This document shows positions 12,051-24,605 of a DNA stretch of 64,000 bases, piece after piece. This DNA is from Megascapheus bottae (taxonomy: Eukaryota; Chordata; Mammalia; Rodentia; Geomyidae): the NCBI GenBank assembly GCA_024803745.1, contig JANJXV010000048.1:5918501-5982500 (forward strand), given 5' to 3'. Made by a program: the position numbers and the translations under genes. The notes under the pieces are model-generated. The model was given only the letters and a program-made list of their open reading frames with translations, did no database searches and was not told the DNA's origin. Each line of letters opens with the position of its first letter. The stretch's first letter is position 1.

Positions 12051-15000
12051 GGGTTAGGGTTAGGGTTACGGTTAGGTTTAGGGTTAGGGTAGGGTTAGGG
12101 TAAGAGTAAGGGTTAGGGTTAAGATTAGCGTTAGGGTTAGGGTAAGTGTTAGGTTTAGGGTTAGGTTTAGTTTTAGGTTTAGGGTTAGGGTTAGGGTAAG
12201 GGTTTGGGTTACGGTTAGTGTTAGGTTTAGTGTTGGGGTTAAGTTTAGGGTTGGGGTAAGCATTTGGTTTAGGGTTACGGTTAAGGTAAGAGTAAGGGTT
12301 AGGGTTAGGGTTAGGTTTAGGGTAAGGGTTAGAGTTAGGTTTAGGGTAAGGGTAAGGGTAAGGTTTAGGGTTAGGGTTAGGTTTAGTGTTAGGGTTAAGG
12401 AAAGGGTTAGGGTTAGGGTTAGGTTTAGGGTTAGGTTTAGGGTTAGGGTAAGGGTAAGGGTTAGAGTTAGGGTTAGGGTGACGGTTAGGGTTAAGGTAAG
12501 CGTTAGGGTTAGGGCTAGGGTTGGGTTGAGGGTAAGGGAAGTGTTAAGGTTAGGGTTAGGTTTAGGATAAGGGTAAGTGTTAGGGTTAGGGTTAGAGTTA
12601 GGGTAAGGATTAGGGTTAGGGTTAGGGTGAGGTTTAGGGTTAGGCTTAGGGTAAGGGTTAGGGTTAGGGTTAGGTTTAGGTTTAGTGTTGGAGTTAAGGT
12701 TAGGGTTAGGGTAAGGGTTAGCGTTAGGGTTAGGGTTAGGTTTAGGGTTAGGTTTAGGGTTACGGTTAGGGTTAGGGTGAGGGTTAGAGTAAGGGTATGT
12801 GTTAGGGTTAGGGTTAGGGTTAGGGTTAGGTTTAGCGTTAGGGTAAGGGTAAGATTTAGGGTTAGGGTTTGGGTTAAGGTAAGGGTAAGGGTTAGGGTTA
12901 GGGTTAGGTTTAGTTGTTACGGTTAGGGTTAGGTTTAGGGTTAGGGTTAGGGTAAGGGCAAGGGATATGGTTAGGGGTAGGGTTAGGGTTAGGGTAAGGG
13001 TTAGGGTTAGGTTTAGTGTCAGGGTAAGGGTAAGGGTTACGGTTAGGTTTACGGTTAGAGGTTACGGTTAGAGTTAGGTTTAGTGTTAGGGTTAGGGTAA
13101 GGGTAAGGGATAGGGTTAAGGATAGGGTTTCGGTTAGGGTTAGGTTTAGGTTAGGGTTAGGGTTAGGGTAAGGGTTACGTTTAGGGTTAGGTTAGGTTTA
13201 GGGTTAGGATTAGGGTTAGGGTTAGGGTAAGGGTAAGGGTTAGGGTTAAGGTTACTGTTAGGGTTAGGGTTAGGGTAAGGGTAAGGGTTAGAGCTAAGGT
13301 TAGGTTTAGGGTTAGGTTTAGGGTTAAGTTTAGGGTTAGGTTTAGGGTAAGTGTAAGGATTAGGGTTACTTTTAGGGTTAGGGTTAGGGTAAGGTTAAGG
13401 GTTAGGGTTATGTTTAGGGTTTGGTTTAGGGTTAGGGTAGGGGTTAGTGTTAGGTTTAGAGTAAGAGTAAGGGTTAGGGTTAGGATTAGGGTTAGGGTTA
13501 GGGTAAGTGTTAGGGTTACGGTTAGGTTTAGGGTTAGGTTTAGAGTTAGGGTTAGGGTTAGGGTAAGGGTAAGAGTTAGGGTTAGGGTTAGTGTTAGGTT
13601 TAGTTTTGGGGTTAAGGTTAGGGTTATGGTAAGGGTTAGGATTAGGGTTACGTTTAAAGTAAGCCTAAGGGGTAGGGTTAGTTTTAGGGTTAGGGTTAGG
13701 GTAAGGGTAAGGTTTAGGGTTAGGGTTAGGTTTAGGGTTAGCGTAAGGGTAAGGGTTAGGGTTAGGTTTAGGTTTAGGGTTAGGGTTAGTGTTAGGGTAA
13801 GGGTAAGGGTTAGGGTTAGGGTAGGGTTAGGGTTAGTGTTTGAGATTACGGTTAGGGTTAGGTTTAGCGTTAGGGTTAGGATAAGGGTAAGGGTTCGGGT
13901 TAGGTTTAAGTTTAAGGTTAGGGTTAGGGTTAGAGTAAATGTAAGGGTTAGGTTATGGTTAGGATTAGGTTAGGGTAAGGGTTAGGTTTAGAGTTAGGGT
14001 TAGGTTTAGGGGTAGGGTTAGGGTTAGGGTTAGGGTAAGGGTAAGGGTTAGGGTTAGTGTTAGGGTTAGAGTAAGTATAGGGGTTAGGGTTAGGTTTAGG
14101 TTTGAGGTTAGGTTAAGGTTTAGGTTAGGGTTAGGTTTAGGGTTAGGATAAGGGTTAGGGTTAGGGTTAGGGTTAGTGGTTAGGGTTAGGGTTAGGGTAA
14201 GGGTTAGGGTTAGTTTTAGGGTTTTGGATTAGGGTTAGGGTTAGGGTAAAGGTTAGGGTTGGGGTTAGGGTTAGTGTTACGGTTAGGTTAAGATTTAGGT
14301 TTAGGATTAGGGTTAGGGTTAGGATAAGGGTTAGGGTTAGGGTTAGGATTAGGGTTAGGGTTATGGTTAGGGTTAGTGGTTAGGGTTAGGGTTAGGGTAA
14401 GGGTTAGGGTTAGATTTAGGGTTTTGGATTAGGGTTAGGGTTAGGGTTAGGGTTAGGCTTAGGGTTAGGGTTAGGTTTAGGGTTAGGGTTATGGTTAGGT
14501 TTAGGGTTACGGTTAGTGTTAGGTTTAGGGTAACGGTTAGGGTTAATGTTAGGGTAAGGGTAAGGGTTAGAGTTAAGGTTAGGATTAGGGTTAGGTATAG
14601 GGTTAGGGTTAGGATTAGGGTAAGGGTAAGGTTTGGGGTTAGGAATAGGGTTACAGTTAGGGTAAGGGTTAGCGATAGGGTTAGGGTTAGGGTTAGGGTT
14701 AGGGTTAGGTTTAGGTTTAGGGTAAAGGTAAAGGTTAGGGTTAGGGTTAGTGTTAGGATTAGGGTTAGGGTAAGATTTAGTGTTAGGGTTAGGGTTAGGG
14801 GAAGGGTTAGGTTTAGGGTTAGGGTTATGTTAAGGGTTAGGGGATATGGCTAGTTTTATGTGTAGAGTTAGGTTTAGGGAAAGGATAAGAGTTAGGGTTA
14901 TGGATAGGGTTAGGTTTCGGGTAAGGTTTAGGGTTAGGTTTAGGTTAAGGGTAAGAGTTAGGGTTGGGTTAGCGTTAGGGTTAACGTTAGGTTTAGGGTT

Positions 15001-15500
15001 ATGGTTTGGGTTAGGGTTAGGGTTAGGGTTAGGGTTTGGTTTAGGGTTAGGTTTAGGTTTATGGTTAGAGTTAGGGTTAGGTTTAGGGTTAGAGTTAGGG
15101 TTAGCTTTAGGGTTAGGCTTAGGGTTAGGTTTAGGGTTAGTTTTAGGGTTATGGTTAGGGTTAGGGTTAGGGATAGGGCAAGGGTATGTGTTAGGTTTAG
15201 CTTTAGGGTTAGGATTAGGATAAGGTTTAAGATTAGGGTTAGAGTTAGGGTAGCGTTAGCGTTAGGGTTAGGGTTAGGGTAAGTGTTAGGGTTAGTGTTA
15301 GGGTTAGGGTTAGAGTTAGGGTAAGGATAAGGGTTAGGGTTAGGTTTAGTGTTAGGGTTATGTTTTGGGTTACGTTTAGGTTAAGGGTAAGGGTTAGTGT
15401 TAACTTTAGGATTAGGGTTAGGTTTAGGGTTAGGTTTAGGGTTAGGATAAGGGTAAGGATAGGGTTAGGATTAGGGTTAGGGTTAGGGTAAGGGTTAGGG
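12051..15500 (+). repeat. Heterogeneous tract with an old relative of the 24-26.6 kb unit
   Basis: Most of this stretch is irregular degenerate telomeric repeat. From about 14.5 to 15.3 kb, however, the order of rare variants follows that at 23.9-24.6 and 25.7-26.6 kb: AGGGTTAGCGATAGGG, then GGGGATATGGCTAG, then TTATGTGTAGAG, then an AAAGGATAAGAG hexamer series, then TTTCGGG, then a Trp-type GTTTGGG run. The agreement is clear but with many substitutions. No gene or unique sequence was found. Confidence 0.6.
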
Positions 15501-16030
15501 TTAGGGTTAGGGTGACGGTTAGGGTTAGGTTAAGGTTAGTGTTAGGGTAAGGGTAAAGGTTCGGGTTAGGGTTAGGGTTATGGTTAAGGGTATGGTTAAG
15601 GTTAGGGTTATGGTTAGGGTAAGGGTTAGGGTTAGGGTTACGGTTAAAGTTATGTTTAAGGTTAGGGTTAGGGTAAGGGTTAGGTTTAGGGTTAGGGTAA
15701 GGTTTAGGGTTAGGGTTAGGGTTAGGGTTAGAGTTATAGTTAGGGTTAGGGTAAGGGTAAAGTTTAGGATGAAGTTTAGGGTTAGGGTTAGGTTAGGGTT
15801 AGGGTTAAGGTTAGGGTAAGGATTAGGGTTAGGCTCAGGGTTACGGTAAGGGTTAGGGTTAGGGTTACGGTTAGTGTTAGGGTTTATGGTTAGGGGTAGG
15901 TTTAGCGTTAGGATTAGGGTAAGGATAAATGTTAGTGTTAAGGATAGGGTTAGGGTTCAGTTTAGGTTTAGGGTTAGGGTTAGGGTAAGGGTAAGAGTTA
16001 GCGTTGGGTTAGGGTTAGTGTTAAGGTTAG
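15501..16030 (+). repeat. Module with TATGGTTAAGG and TTCAG markers (diverged triplet member)
   Basis: A set of rare variants occurs in order: AAAGGTTCGGG, GGGTATGGTTAAGG, ATGTTTAAGG, GGATAAATGTTAG, GGTTCAGTTTAGG (15954) and GAGTTAGCGTTGGG. The same order is seen at about 26.94-27.43 kb and 33.82-34.29 kb, so this is one of three dispersed diverged copies of a roughly 0.5 kb module. Its right half recurs more widely (see the marker entry for GGTTCAG). Confidence 0.65.
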
Positions 16031-19000
16031 GGTTAGGGTTAGGGTAAGCGTAAGGGATAGGGTAGGGTTAAGGTAAGGGTTAGGGTAATGGTTAGGGTTA
16101 GGGTTAGGGTTAGGGTAAGGGTAAGGGTAAGGGTTAGGGTTATGGTTAGGGTTAGTGTTAGGGTAAGGGTAAGGGTTAGGATTAGGTTTTGGGTTAGGGT
16201 TAGTTTTAGGGTAAGGGTTAGGTTTAGGGTTGATGTTAGGTTTAGGGTAAAGGTTAGGGTTATGGTTACGGTAAAGATAAGGGTTAGGGTTAAGGTTAGG
16301 GTTAGGTTTAGGGTTAGGGTTAGGGTTAATGTTAGGGTCAGGGTGATGGTAAGTGTAAGGGTTAGGGTTAGGTTTAGGGTTAGGGTTAGGGTAAGGGTAA
16401 GGGTTAGGGTTAGGGTTAGGGTTAGGGTTAGGATAAGGGTAAGGGTTAGTGTTAGGGTTAGGGGTTAGGGTTAGGGTTAGGTTTAGCTTTAGGGTAATTG
16501 TAAGGGTTAGGGTTAGGGTTAGGTTAAGGGTTAGGGTTAGGGTTAGTGTTAGTGTTAGGGTTAGGTTTAGGGTTACTGTAACGGTTAGGGTTAGGGTAAG
16601 TGTATGTGTTAGGGTTTGGGTTAGGTTTAGGGTTAGGTTTAGGGTTAGCGTTTGGGTAAGGGTAAGGGTTAGGGTTAGGGTTACGATTAAGGTAAGTGTT
16701 AGGGTTAGGGTTAGCGTTAGGGTTAGGGTTAGGTTTAGGGGAAGGGTTAGGGTTAGGTTTAGGGTAAGGGTAAGGGTAAGCTTTAGGGTTAGGGTTAGGT
16801 TTAGGGTTAGGGTAAGGGTAAGGGTTAGGTTTAGGGTTAGGGTTAGGGTTAGCTTTAGGGTTAGGGTAAGAGTAAGTGTTAGGGTTAGGGTTAGGGTAAG
16901 GGTTAGGGTTAGGGTTAGGGTTAGTGTTAGGGTTAGGTTTAAGGTTAGTGTTAGGGTAAGGGTAAAGGTTCGGGCTAGGGTTAGGGTTAGGTTTAAGGTT
17001 ATGGTTAAGGTTAGGGTTAGGGTTAGGGTAAGTTTTAGGGTTAGGGTTAGGGTAAGGTTTAGGGTTAGGATTAGGGTTATGGTTAGAGTTAGGTTTAGGG
17101 TTAGGGTAACGGTTAGGGTTAGGGTTAAGTTTATGGTTAGGGTTAGGGTTAGGGTAAGGATTAGGGTTAGGGTTAGGGTTAGGGTAAGGGTCAGGGTTAG
17201 TGTTAGGGTAAGGTTTAGGGTTAGGGTAAGGGCAAGGGTTAGCATTAGATTTAGGGTTAAGCTTAGGGTTAGGTTTAGGGTTAGTGTTAGGGTAAGGGTA
17301 TGTGTTAGGGTTAGGGTTAGGGTTAGGATAAGGTAAGGGGTAGGGGTAGGGTTAGGGTTAGGTTTAGGGTTTAGGGTTAGGGTTAGGGTTAGGTTTAGGG
17401 GTTAGGGTTAGGGTTATTGTTAGGGTTAGTGTAAGGTTTATGGTTAGGATTAGGTAAGGGCAAGGGTTAAGTTGAGGTTTAGGGTTAACATTAGGGTTAG
17501 GGTTAGGGTTAGGGTTAGGGTTAGGGTTAAGTTTAGGGTTAGGGTTAGGTTTGGGTTAGGGTTAGGGTAAGGCTTAGGGTTACGGTTAGGTTTACGGTTA
17601 GGTTTAGGGTAAGGGTAAGGGTTAGATTTAGGGTTAGGGTTAGGTTTAGTTTTAGGGTTAGGGTTATGGTTAGGGTAAAGATAAGGGTTAGGGTTAAGGT
17701 GAGGGTTAGGTTTAGGTTTAGGGTTAGGGTTAATGTTAGGGTTAGGGTGATGGTAAGTGTAAGGGTTAGGGTTAGGTTTAGGGGTAGGGTTAGGTTAAGG
17801 GTAAGGGTTAGGGTTAGGGTTAGGGTTAGGGTTAGGTTAAGGCTAAGGGTTAGGGTTAAGGTTAGGGTTAGGTTAGGGTTAGTTATAGGGATAGGGTTAG
17901 GGTAAGGGTAAGGGTTAGGGTTAGGATTAGGGTTAGGATTAGGATTAGGGTAAGGGTTAGGGTTAGGGTAGGGTTAGGTTTAGGGTAAGGGTAAGTTTTA
18001 CGGTTAGGTTTAGAGTAAGGGTTAGGGTTAGGGTTAGTGTTAGGGTTAGGGTTAGGTTTAGGGTTAGGGTTAGGGTTATTGTTAGGTTTAGGGTTAGGGT
18101 TAGTGTTATGGTTAGGTTTAGGGTTAATGTTAGGGTAACGGTAAAAGTTCGGTTTAGTGTTAGGGTTAGGGTTAAGTTTATGGTTAAGGTTAGGGTTAGG
18201 GTTAGGGTAAGGGTTAGGGTATGGGTTAGGGTTAGGGTTAGGGTAAGTTTTAGGGTTAGGTTTAGGGTTAGGGTTAGAGTTAGGTTTAGGGTTAGGGTAA
18301 GGGTTAGGGTTAGGGTTAAGTTTAGGGTTAGTGTTAGGTTAGGGTTAGGGTTAGGTTTAGGGTAAGGATTAGGGTTAGGGTTAGGTTTAGTGTTAGAGTT
18401 AGAGTAAGGGTAAGGGTTAGGTTTAGGGTTAGGGTTAGGTTTAGGGTTAGGGTTAGAGTTAATGTTAGGGTTAGGGTGATGGTAAGTGTAAGGGTTAGGG
18501 TTAGGGTTAGGATAAGGGTAAGGATTAGGGTTAGAGTTAGCGTTAGGGTAAGGGTAACAGTTAGGGTTAGGGTTAGGTTTAGGGTAAGGGTTAGGGTTAG
18601 GTTTAGGGTAAGGGTAGGTTTTAGGGTTAGGTTTAGGGTTAGGATAAATGTAAGGGTTAGGGTTAGGGCTAGGGTAGGGTTTATTGTAAGGGTAAGTGTT
18701 AGGGTTAGGGTTAGAGTTACATTTAGGGTTAGGGTAAGGGTAATGGTAAGGGTTAAGTTTAGGATTAAGGTCAGGTTAAGGGTTAAGGTTAGGGTTTAGG
18801 GTTAGGATTAGGGTTAGTGTAAGTGTTAGGGTTAGGGTTAGGTTTAGGTTAAGGGTTAGGGTTATGGATACGGTTAGGGTTATGGTTAGGTTTAGGGTTA
18901 GTGTTAGTATAAGGGTAAAGGTTCGGGTTAGGGTTAGGGTTGGGTAAGGGTAAGGGTTAGGGTTAGGATTAGGATTAGGGTTAGGGTAAGGGTTAGGGTT

Positions 19001-22000
19001 AGGGATAGTGTTAAGGTTATGGTTAGGTTTAGGGTTAGTGTTAGGGTAAGGGTAAAGGTTTGGGTTTGGGTTAGGGTTAGGGTTAAGGTTATGGTTAAGC
19101 TTAGAGTTAGGGTTAGGGTAAGGGTTAAGTTTAGGGTTAAGGTAAGGTTTAGGGTTAGGTTTAGGGTTAGGGTTAGAGTTAGGTTTAGGGTAATGGTTAG
19201 GGTTAGGGTTAGGGTTAGGGTTAGGGATAGGGTTAGGGTTATGGTTAGGTTTAGGGTTAGTGTTAGGGTAAGGGTAAAGTTCGGGTTAGGGTTAGGGTTA
19301 GGTTTAAGGTTATGGTTAAGCTTAGAGTTAGGGTTAGTGTAAGGGTTAGGGTTAGGTTTAAGGTAAGGTTTAGGGTTAGGTTTAGGGTTAGGGTTAGAGT
19401 TAGGTTTAGAGTAATGGTTAGGGTTAGGTTTAGGGTTAGGTTTAGGGTTAGGGTTCAGGTTAGGTTTAGGGTTAGTGTTCGGGTAAGGGTAAGAGTTAGG
19501 TTTAGGGTTAGTGTTAGGGTTAGGGTATGGGTAACGGTTAGGGTTAGGGTTAAGGTTAGGGATAGAGTGATGGTTAGGTTTAGGTTTAGGGTAAGGGTAA
19601 GGGATAGGGTTAGGATTAAGGTTAGGGTTAGGGTAATGGTTAGGGTTAGGGTTAGGGTAAGGGTAAGGTTTAGGGTTAAGTTTAGGGTTATGGTAATGGT
19701 TAGGGTTACGGTTAGGTTTAGGGTAAGGGTAAGAGTTAGTGTTGGGTTAGGGTTAGTGTTAAGGTTAGGGTTAGGGTTAGGGTAAGCGTAAGGGATAGGG
19801 TTAGGGTTAAGTTTAGGGTTATGGTAATGGTTAGGGTTAGGGTTAGGGTAAGGGTAAGCGTTAGGGTTAAGATTAGGGTTAGTGTTAGGGTAAGGGTAAG
19901 GGTTAGGGTTAGGTTTTGGGTTAGGGTTAGTTTAAGGGTAAAGGTTAGGTTTAGAGTTGTGGTTAGGTTTAGGGTAAGGGTAAGGGTTATGGTTAGGGTA
20001 AAGATAAGGGTTAGTGTTAAGGTTAGGGTTAGGTTTAGGGTTAGGGTTAGGGTTAATGTTAGGGTCAGGGTGATGGTAAGTGTAAGGGTTAGGGTTAGGT
20101 TTAGTGATAGTTTTAGGGTAAGGGTAAGGGTTAGGGTCAGGGTTAGGGTTAGGGTTAGGATAAGGGCAAGGGTTAGTGTTAGGGTTAGGGGTTAGGGTTA
20201 GGGTTAGGTTAGGGTTAGGGTTAGGTTTAGGGTTAGTGTTAGGGTCAGGATAAGGGTTAGCGATAGGGTTAAGGTTAGGTGTAGGGTTGGGGTTAAGGTT
20301 AGGTTTAGCTTTAGGGTAAGTGTAAGGGTTAGGGTTAGGGTTAGGTTAAGGGTTAGGGTTAGGGTTAGTGTTAGGGTTAGGGTGAGGTTTAGGGTTACTG
20401 TAAGGGTTAGGGTTAGGGTAAGTGTATGTGTTAGGGTTAGGGTTAGGATTAGGGTTAAGTTTAGGGTTAGTGTTAGGTTAGGGTTAGGGTTAGGTTTAGG
20501 GTAAGGATTAGGGTTAGGGTTAGGTTTAGTGTTAGAGTTAGGGTAAGGGTAAGGGTTAGGTTAAGGGTTAGGGTTAGGTTTAGGGTTAGGGTTAGGGTTA
20601 TGGTTAGGGTAAAGATAAGTTTTAGGGTTAAGTTTAGGGTTAGGTTTAGGGTTAGGGTTAGAGTTAATGTTAGTGTTAGGGTGATGGTAAGTGTAAGGGT
20701 TAGGGTTAGGGTTAGGGTTAGGGTTAGGATAAGGGTAAGGGTTAGGGTTAGAGTCAGCGTTAGGGTAGGGGTAACGTTTAGGGTTAAGGTTAGGGTTAGG
20801 GTAGGGTTATTTATAGGGATAGGGTTAGGGTAAGTGTAAGGGTTAGGGTTAGTGTTAGGGTAGGGTTACGGTAAGGGTTAGGGTTAGGGTTAGGGTTAGG
20901 TGTAGAGTAAGGGTTAGGGTTAGGTTTAGGGCAAGGGTTAGGATTAGGTTTAGGGTTAAGGTTAGGGTTAGGTTTAGGGTTAGGGTTAGGGTAATGGTAT
21001 GTGTTAGGGTTAGGGTTAGGGTTAGGGTTAGCGTTTGGGTAAGGGTCAGGGTTAGCTTTAGGGTTAGAGTTAAGGTAAGGGTAAGGATTCGGGTTAGGGT
21101 TAGGGTTAGGGTTAGGATAAGGTAAGGGGTAGGGGTAGGGTTAGGTTTAGGTTTAGGGTTTAGGGTTAGGGTTAGGGTTAGGTTTAGGGGTTAGGGTTAC
21201 GGTTAGGGTTAGGGTTAGTGTAAGGTTTATGGTTAGGATTAGGGTAAGGGCAAGGGTTAGGTTGAGGTTTAGGGTTAAGATTATTGTTAGGGTGAGGGTT
21301 AGGGTTACAGTTAGGTTTAGGGTTAGGGTAAGGGTTAGGGTTAGGGTTAAGTTTAGGGTTAGGGTTAGGTTAGGGTTAGGGTTAGGGTTAGGGTAAAGAT
21401 TAGGGTTAGGGTTAGGTTTAGGGTTAGGTTTAGGGTAAGGGTTAGGGTTAGGTTTAGGGTAAGGGTTAGGTTTAGGGTTAGGGTTAGGGTTATGGTTAGG
21501 GTAAAGATAAGTGTTAGGGTTAAGGTTACGGTTAGGTTTAGGGTTAGGGTTAGGGTTAATGTTAGGGTTAGGATGATGGTAAGTGTAAGGTTTAGGGTTA
21601 GGTTTAGGGTTAGGGTTAGGTTAAGGGTAAGGGTTAGGGTTAGGGTTAGGGTTAGGGTAAGGGTAAAGGTTAGGGTTAAGGTTAGGGTTAGGGTAGGGTT
21701 AGTTATAGGGATAGGGTTAGGGTAAGGTTAAGGGTTAGGGTTAGGATTAGGGTTAGGGTTAGGGTTAGGATAAGGGTTGGGGTTAGGTTTAGGTTTAGGT
21801 TTAGGGTAAGGGTAAGGTTTAGCGTTAGGGTTAGGGTTAGGTTTAGGTTTGGGGTTAAGGTTAGGTTTACGGTTAGGGTAAGGGTCAGGGTTAGGTTTAG
21901 GGTAAGGGTTAGGTTTAGGGTTAGGGTTAGGGTTAGGATTAGGGTTAGGGTAAGGGTTAGGGTTAGGGATAGGGTTAGGGTTATGGTTAGGTTTAGGGGT

Positions 22001-22796
22001 AGTGTTAGTATAAGGGTAAAGGTTCGGGTTAGGGTTAGGGTAAGGGTAAGGGTTAGGGTTAGGGTTAAGTTTAGGGTTAGAGTAATGATTACTTTTAGGG
22101 TAATGGTTAGGGTTAGGTTTAGGGTAAGGTAAGGGATAGAGTTAGGATTAAGTTTAGGGTTAGGGTAATGGTTAGGGTTAGGGTTAGGGTAAGGGTAAGG
22201 TTTAGGGTTAAGGTTAGTGTTAGGGTTAGTGTAAGGGTAAGGGTTAGGGTTAGGTTTAGGGTTAGGTTTAGGTTAAGGGAAAGGGTTAGGTTTAGGGTTA
22301 GGGTTAGGGTTACGGTTATGGTTAGGGTAAATATAAGGTTTAGGGTTAAGGTTAGGTTTATGTTTAGGGTTAGGGTTAGGGTTAATGTTAGGGTTAGGGT
22401 GATGGTAAGTGTAAGGGTTAGGGTTAGGTTTAGGGTTAGGGTTAGGTTAAGGGTAAGTGTTAGGTTTAGAGTTAGGGTTGGGATAAGGGTAAGGGTCAGT
22501 GTTAGTGTTAGGGTTAGGGTTAGGGGTTAGGGTTAGGGTTCGTGTTAGGGTTAGTGTTAGGTTTAGGGTTAGGGTTAGGGTAAAGGTAAGGGTTAGGGTT
22601 AGGGTTAGGGTTAGGGTTATTTTTAGGGTAAGGTCAAGGGTTAGGATTAGGGTTAGGGTTAAGTTTAGGGTTAGGTTTAGGGTTAGGGTTAGGGTAAGTC
22701 TATGTGTTAGGGTTAGGTTTACGGTAAGGGTTAGCGTTTGGGTAAGGGTAAGGGTGAGCTTTAGGGTTGGGGTTAGGGTAAGGGCAAGGGTTAGGA
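16031..22796 (+). repeat. Mosaic of recurring modules, about 0.6-0.9 kb spacing
   Basis: The marker GATGGTAAGTGTAA occurs at 16344, 17749, 18478, 20072, 20683, 21575 and 22401. It is usually preceded by AGGGTAAAGATAAG and GTTAATGTTAGGG. Other recurrent markers are AAAGGTTCGGG followed by TATGGTTAAG, GTATGTGTTAGGG followed by GCGTTTGGGTAAGG, and AAGGGGTAGGGG (17335 and 21124). Modules recur in shuffled, diverged form, so the block was built by repeated partial duplication. No gene is present. Confidence 0.65.
19019..19460 (+). repeat. Tandem duplication of about 222 bp
   Basis: ATGGTTAGGTTTAGGG, then GTAAGGGTAAAG, then a TTTGGG or TTCGGG hexamer, then TATGGTTAAGCTTAGAG begins at 19019 and again at 19241. 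The last marker shows offset 221, so one small slip separates the copies. The length is 37 hexamers. The right edge is approximate. Confidence 0.7.
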
Positions 22797-23866
22797 TTAG
22801 GGTTAGGGTAAGGGTAAGGGTAAGGGTTAGGGTTAGGGTTTGGGTTAGGGGTTATGGTTAGGGTTAGGGTAAGGGCATGGGTTAGGGTTAGGTTTAGGGT
22901 TAAGATTAGGGTTAGGGTTAAGGTTAGGGTTAGGATAAGGGTAAATGTTAGCGTTAAAGTTAGGGTTAGGGTTAAGGTTATTGTTAGGGTTATGGTTAGG
23001 GTTAGGGTTACGGTAAGGTTTATGGTTAGTGTTAGTGTTAGAGTTAGAGTTAGGTTTAGGGTTAGGGAAAGTTTAAGGTTTGGGATAAGGTTAGAGTTAC
23101 GGTTAGGTTAAGGGTTAAGGTTAGGGGTTAGTGTTAGAGTTAGGGTTAGGGTTAGGGTAAGGGTTAGGGTTAAGGTTAGGTTTAGGGTAAGGGTAAGGTT
23201 TAGGGTTAGAGTTAGGGTTAGGTTTAGAGTTAGGGTTAGGGTTAGGGTTAAGGTAAGGGTAAGTGTTAGGGTTAAATTTAGGGTTAGGACTAGGTTTAGG
23301 TTTAGGGTTAGGGTTAGGGTTAGGGTTATGGTTAGGTTCAGGGTTAGTGTTAGCGTAAGGGTAAAGGTTCGGGTTAGGGTTAGGGTTAGGGGTAAGGTTA
23401 TGGTTAAGCTTAGGGATAGGGTTAGGGGAAGGGTTAGGGTTAGGGTTAAGGTAAGGTTTGGAGTTAGGTTTAGGATTAGGGTTAGAGTTAGGTTTAAGGT
23501 TAGGTAAGGGTTAGGGTTAGGGTTATGTTTAGGGTTAGGTTTAGGTTAGGGTTAAGGTTAGGGTTAGGGTTAGGGTAAGGATTAGGGTAAGGGTTAGGGT
23601 TAGGGTAATTGTTAGGGTTAGGGTTAGGGTTACGGTTAGGGTTAGGGGTTAGGGTTAGGGTTAGGTTTAGGGTTAGGATTAGGGTACAATAAATGTTTGG
23701 GTTACGGATAGGGTAGGGTTCAGGTTAGGTTTAGGGTTAGGGTTCGGGTAAGGGTAAGGGTAAGAGTTAGGGTTAGGGTTAAGGTTAGGGTAAGGCTAAG
23801 GGTTAGGGTTAGGGTTAGAGTAATGGCTAGGATTAGGGTAATGGTTAGGGTTAGGGTTAGGGTTAT

Positions 23867-23903
<37 letters not shown>

Positions 23904-24605
23904 TTTATGGTAAGTTTTAAGGTTATGATTCGGTTTAGGTTTAGGGTTAGGGTTAGGGTTAGGGTAAGGGTTAGGGTTAGGTTTAGGGTTAGGGTAAGTG
24001 TAAGGGTTAGGGTTAGGGTTAGGTTTAGGGTTAGGGTTTGGGTTAGGGTTAGGGTTAGGGTTATTTTTAGGTTTAGGGTTAGGTTAGTGTTAGGTTTAGG
24101 GTAACGTTTAGGGTTAGGGTTAGGGTAAGGATAAGGGTTAGAGTTAAGATTAGGGTTAGGGTTAGGGTTAGGTTTAGGGTTTAGGGTTAGGATTAAGGTT
24201 AGGGTTAGGGTAAGGGTTAGCGATAGGGTTAGGCTTAGGGTTAGGGTTTGGGTTAGGTTTAGGTTTAGGGTTAGGGTAAAGGTAAAGGTTAGGGTTAGGG
24301 TTAGGGTTAGGATTAGGGTTAGGGTAAGCTTTAGTGTTAGGGTTAGGGTTAGGGGAAGGGTTAGGTTTAGGGGTAGGGTTATGTTTAGGGTTAGGGGATA
24401 TGGCTAGGTTTATGTGTAGAGTTAGGTTTAGAGAAAGGATAAGAGTTAGGGTTAGAGATAGGGTTAGGTTTCGGGTAAGATTTAGGGTTAGGGTTAGGTT
24501 AAGTGTAAGTGTTAGGGTTGGGTTAGGGTTAGGGTTAAGGTTAGGTTTAGGGTTATGGTTTGGGTTACGTTAGGGTTAGGGTTAGGGTTTGGTTTAGGGT
24601 TAGGT
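22797..24605 (+). repeat. 1,809-bp tandem duplication, copy 1
   Basis: This segment is repeated at offset 1,809. The match begins just after the mismatch at 22796 (A against T at 24605). Rare shared anchors include AGGGCATGGG, GCGTTAAAG, GGTTATTGTT (22976), GGACTAGG, GGGTACAATAAATG, TTATGATTCGG and GGGGATATGGCTAGG. By eye I found one substitution between the copies, G at 23574 against C at 25383. Confidence 0.88.

Noticed and set aside
15998..17245. 415-codon minus-strand frame as a possible real protein
   Set aside because: It reads Leu-Thr then Pro-Asn, with the change reflecting a phase slip in the repeat. The complementary strand carries equally long Val-Arg frames at the same place.
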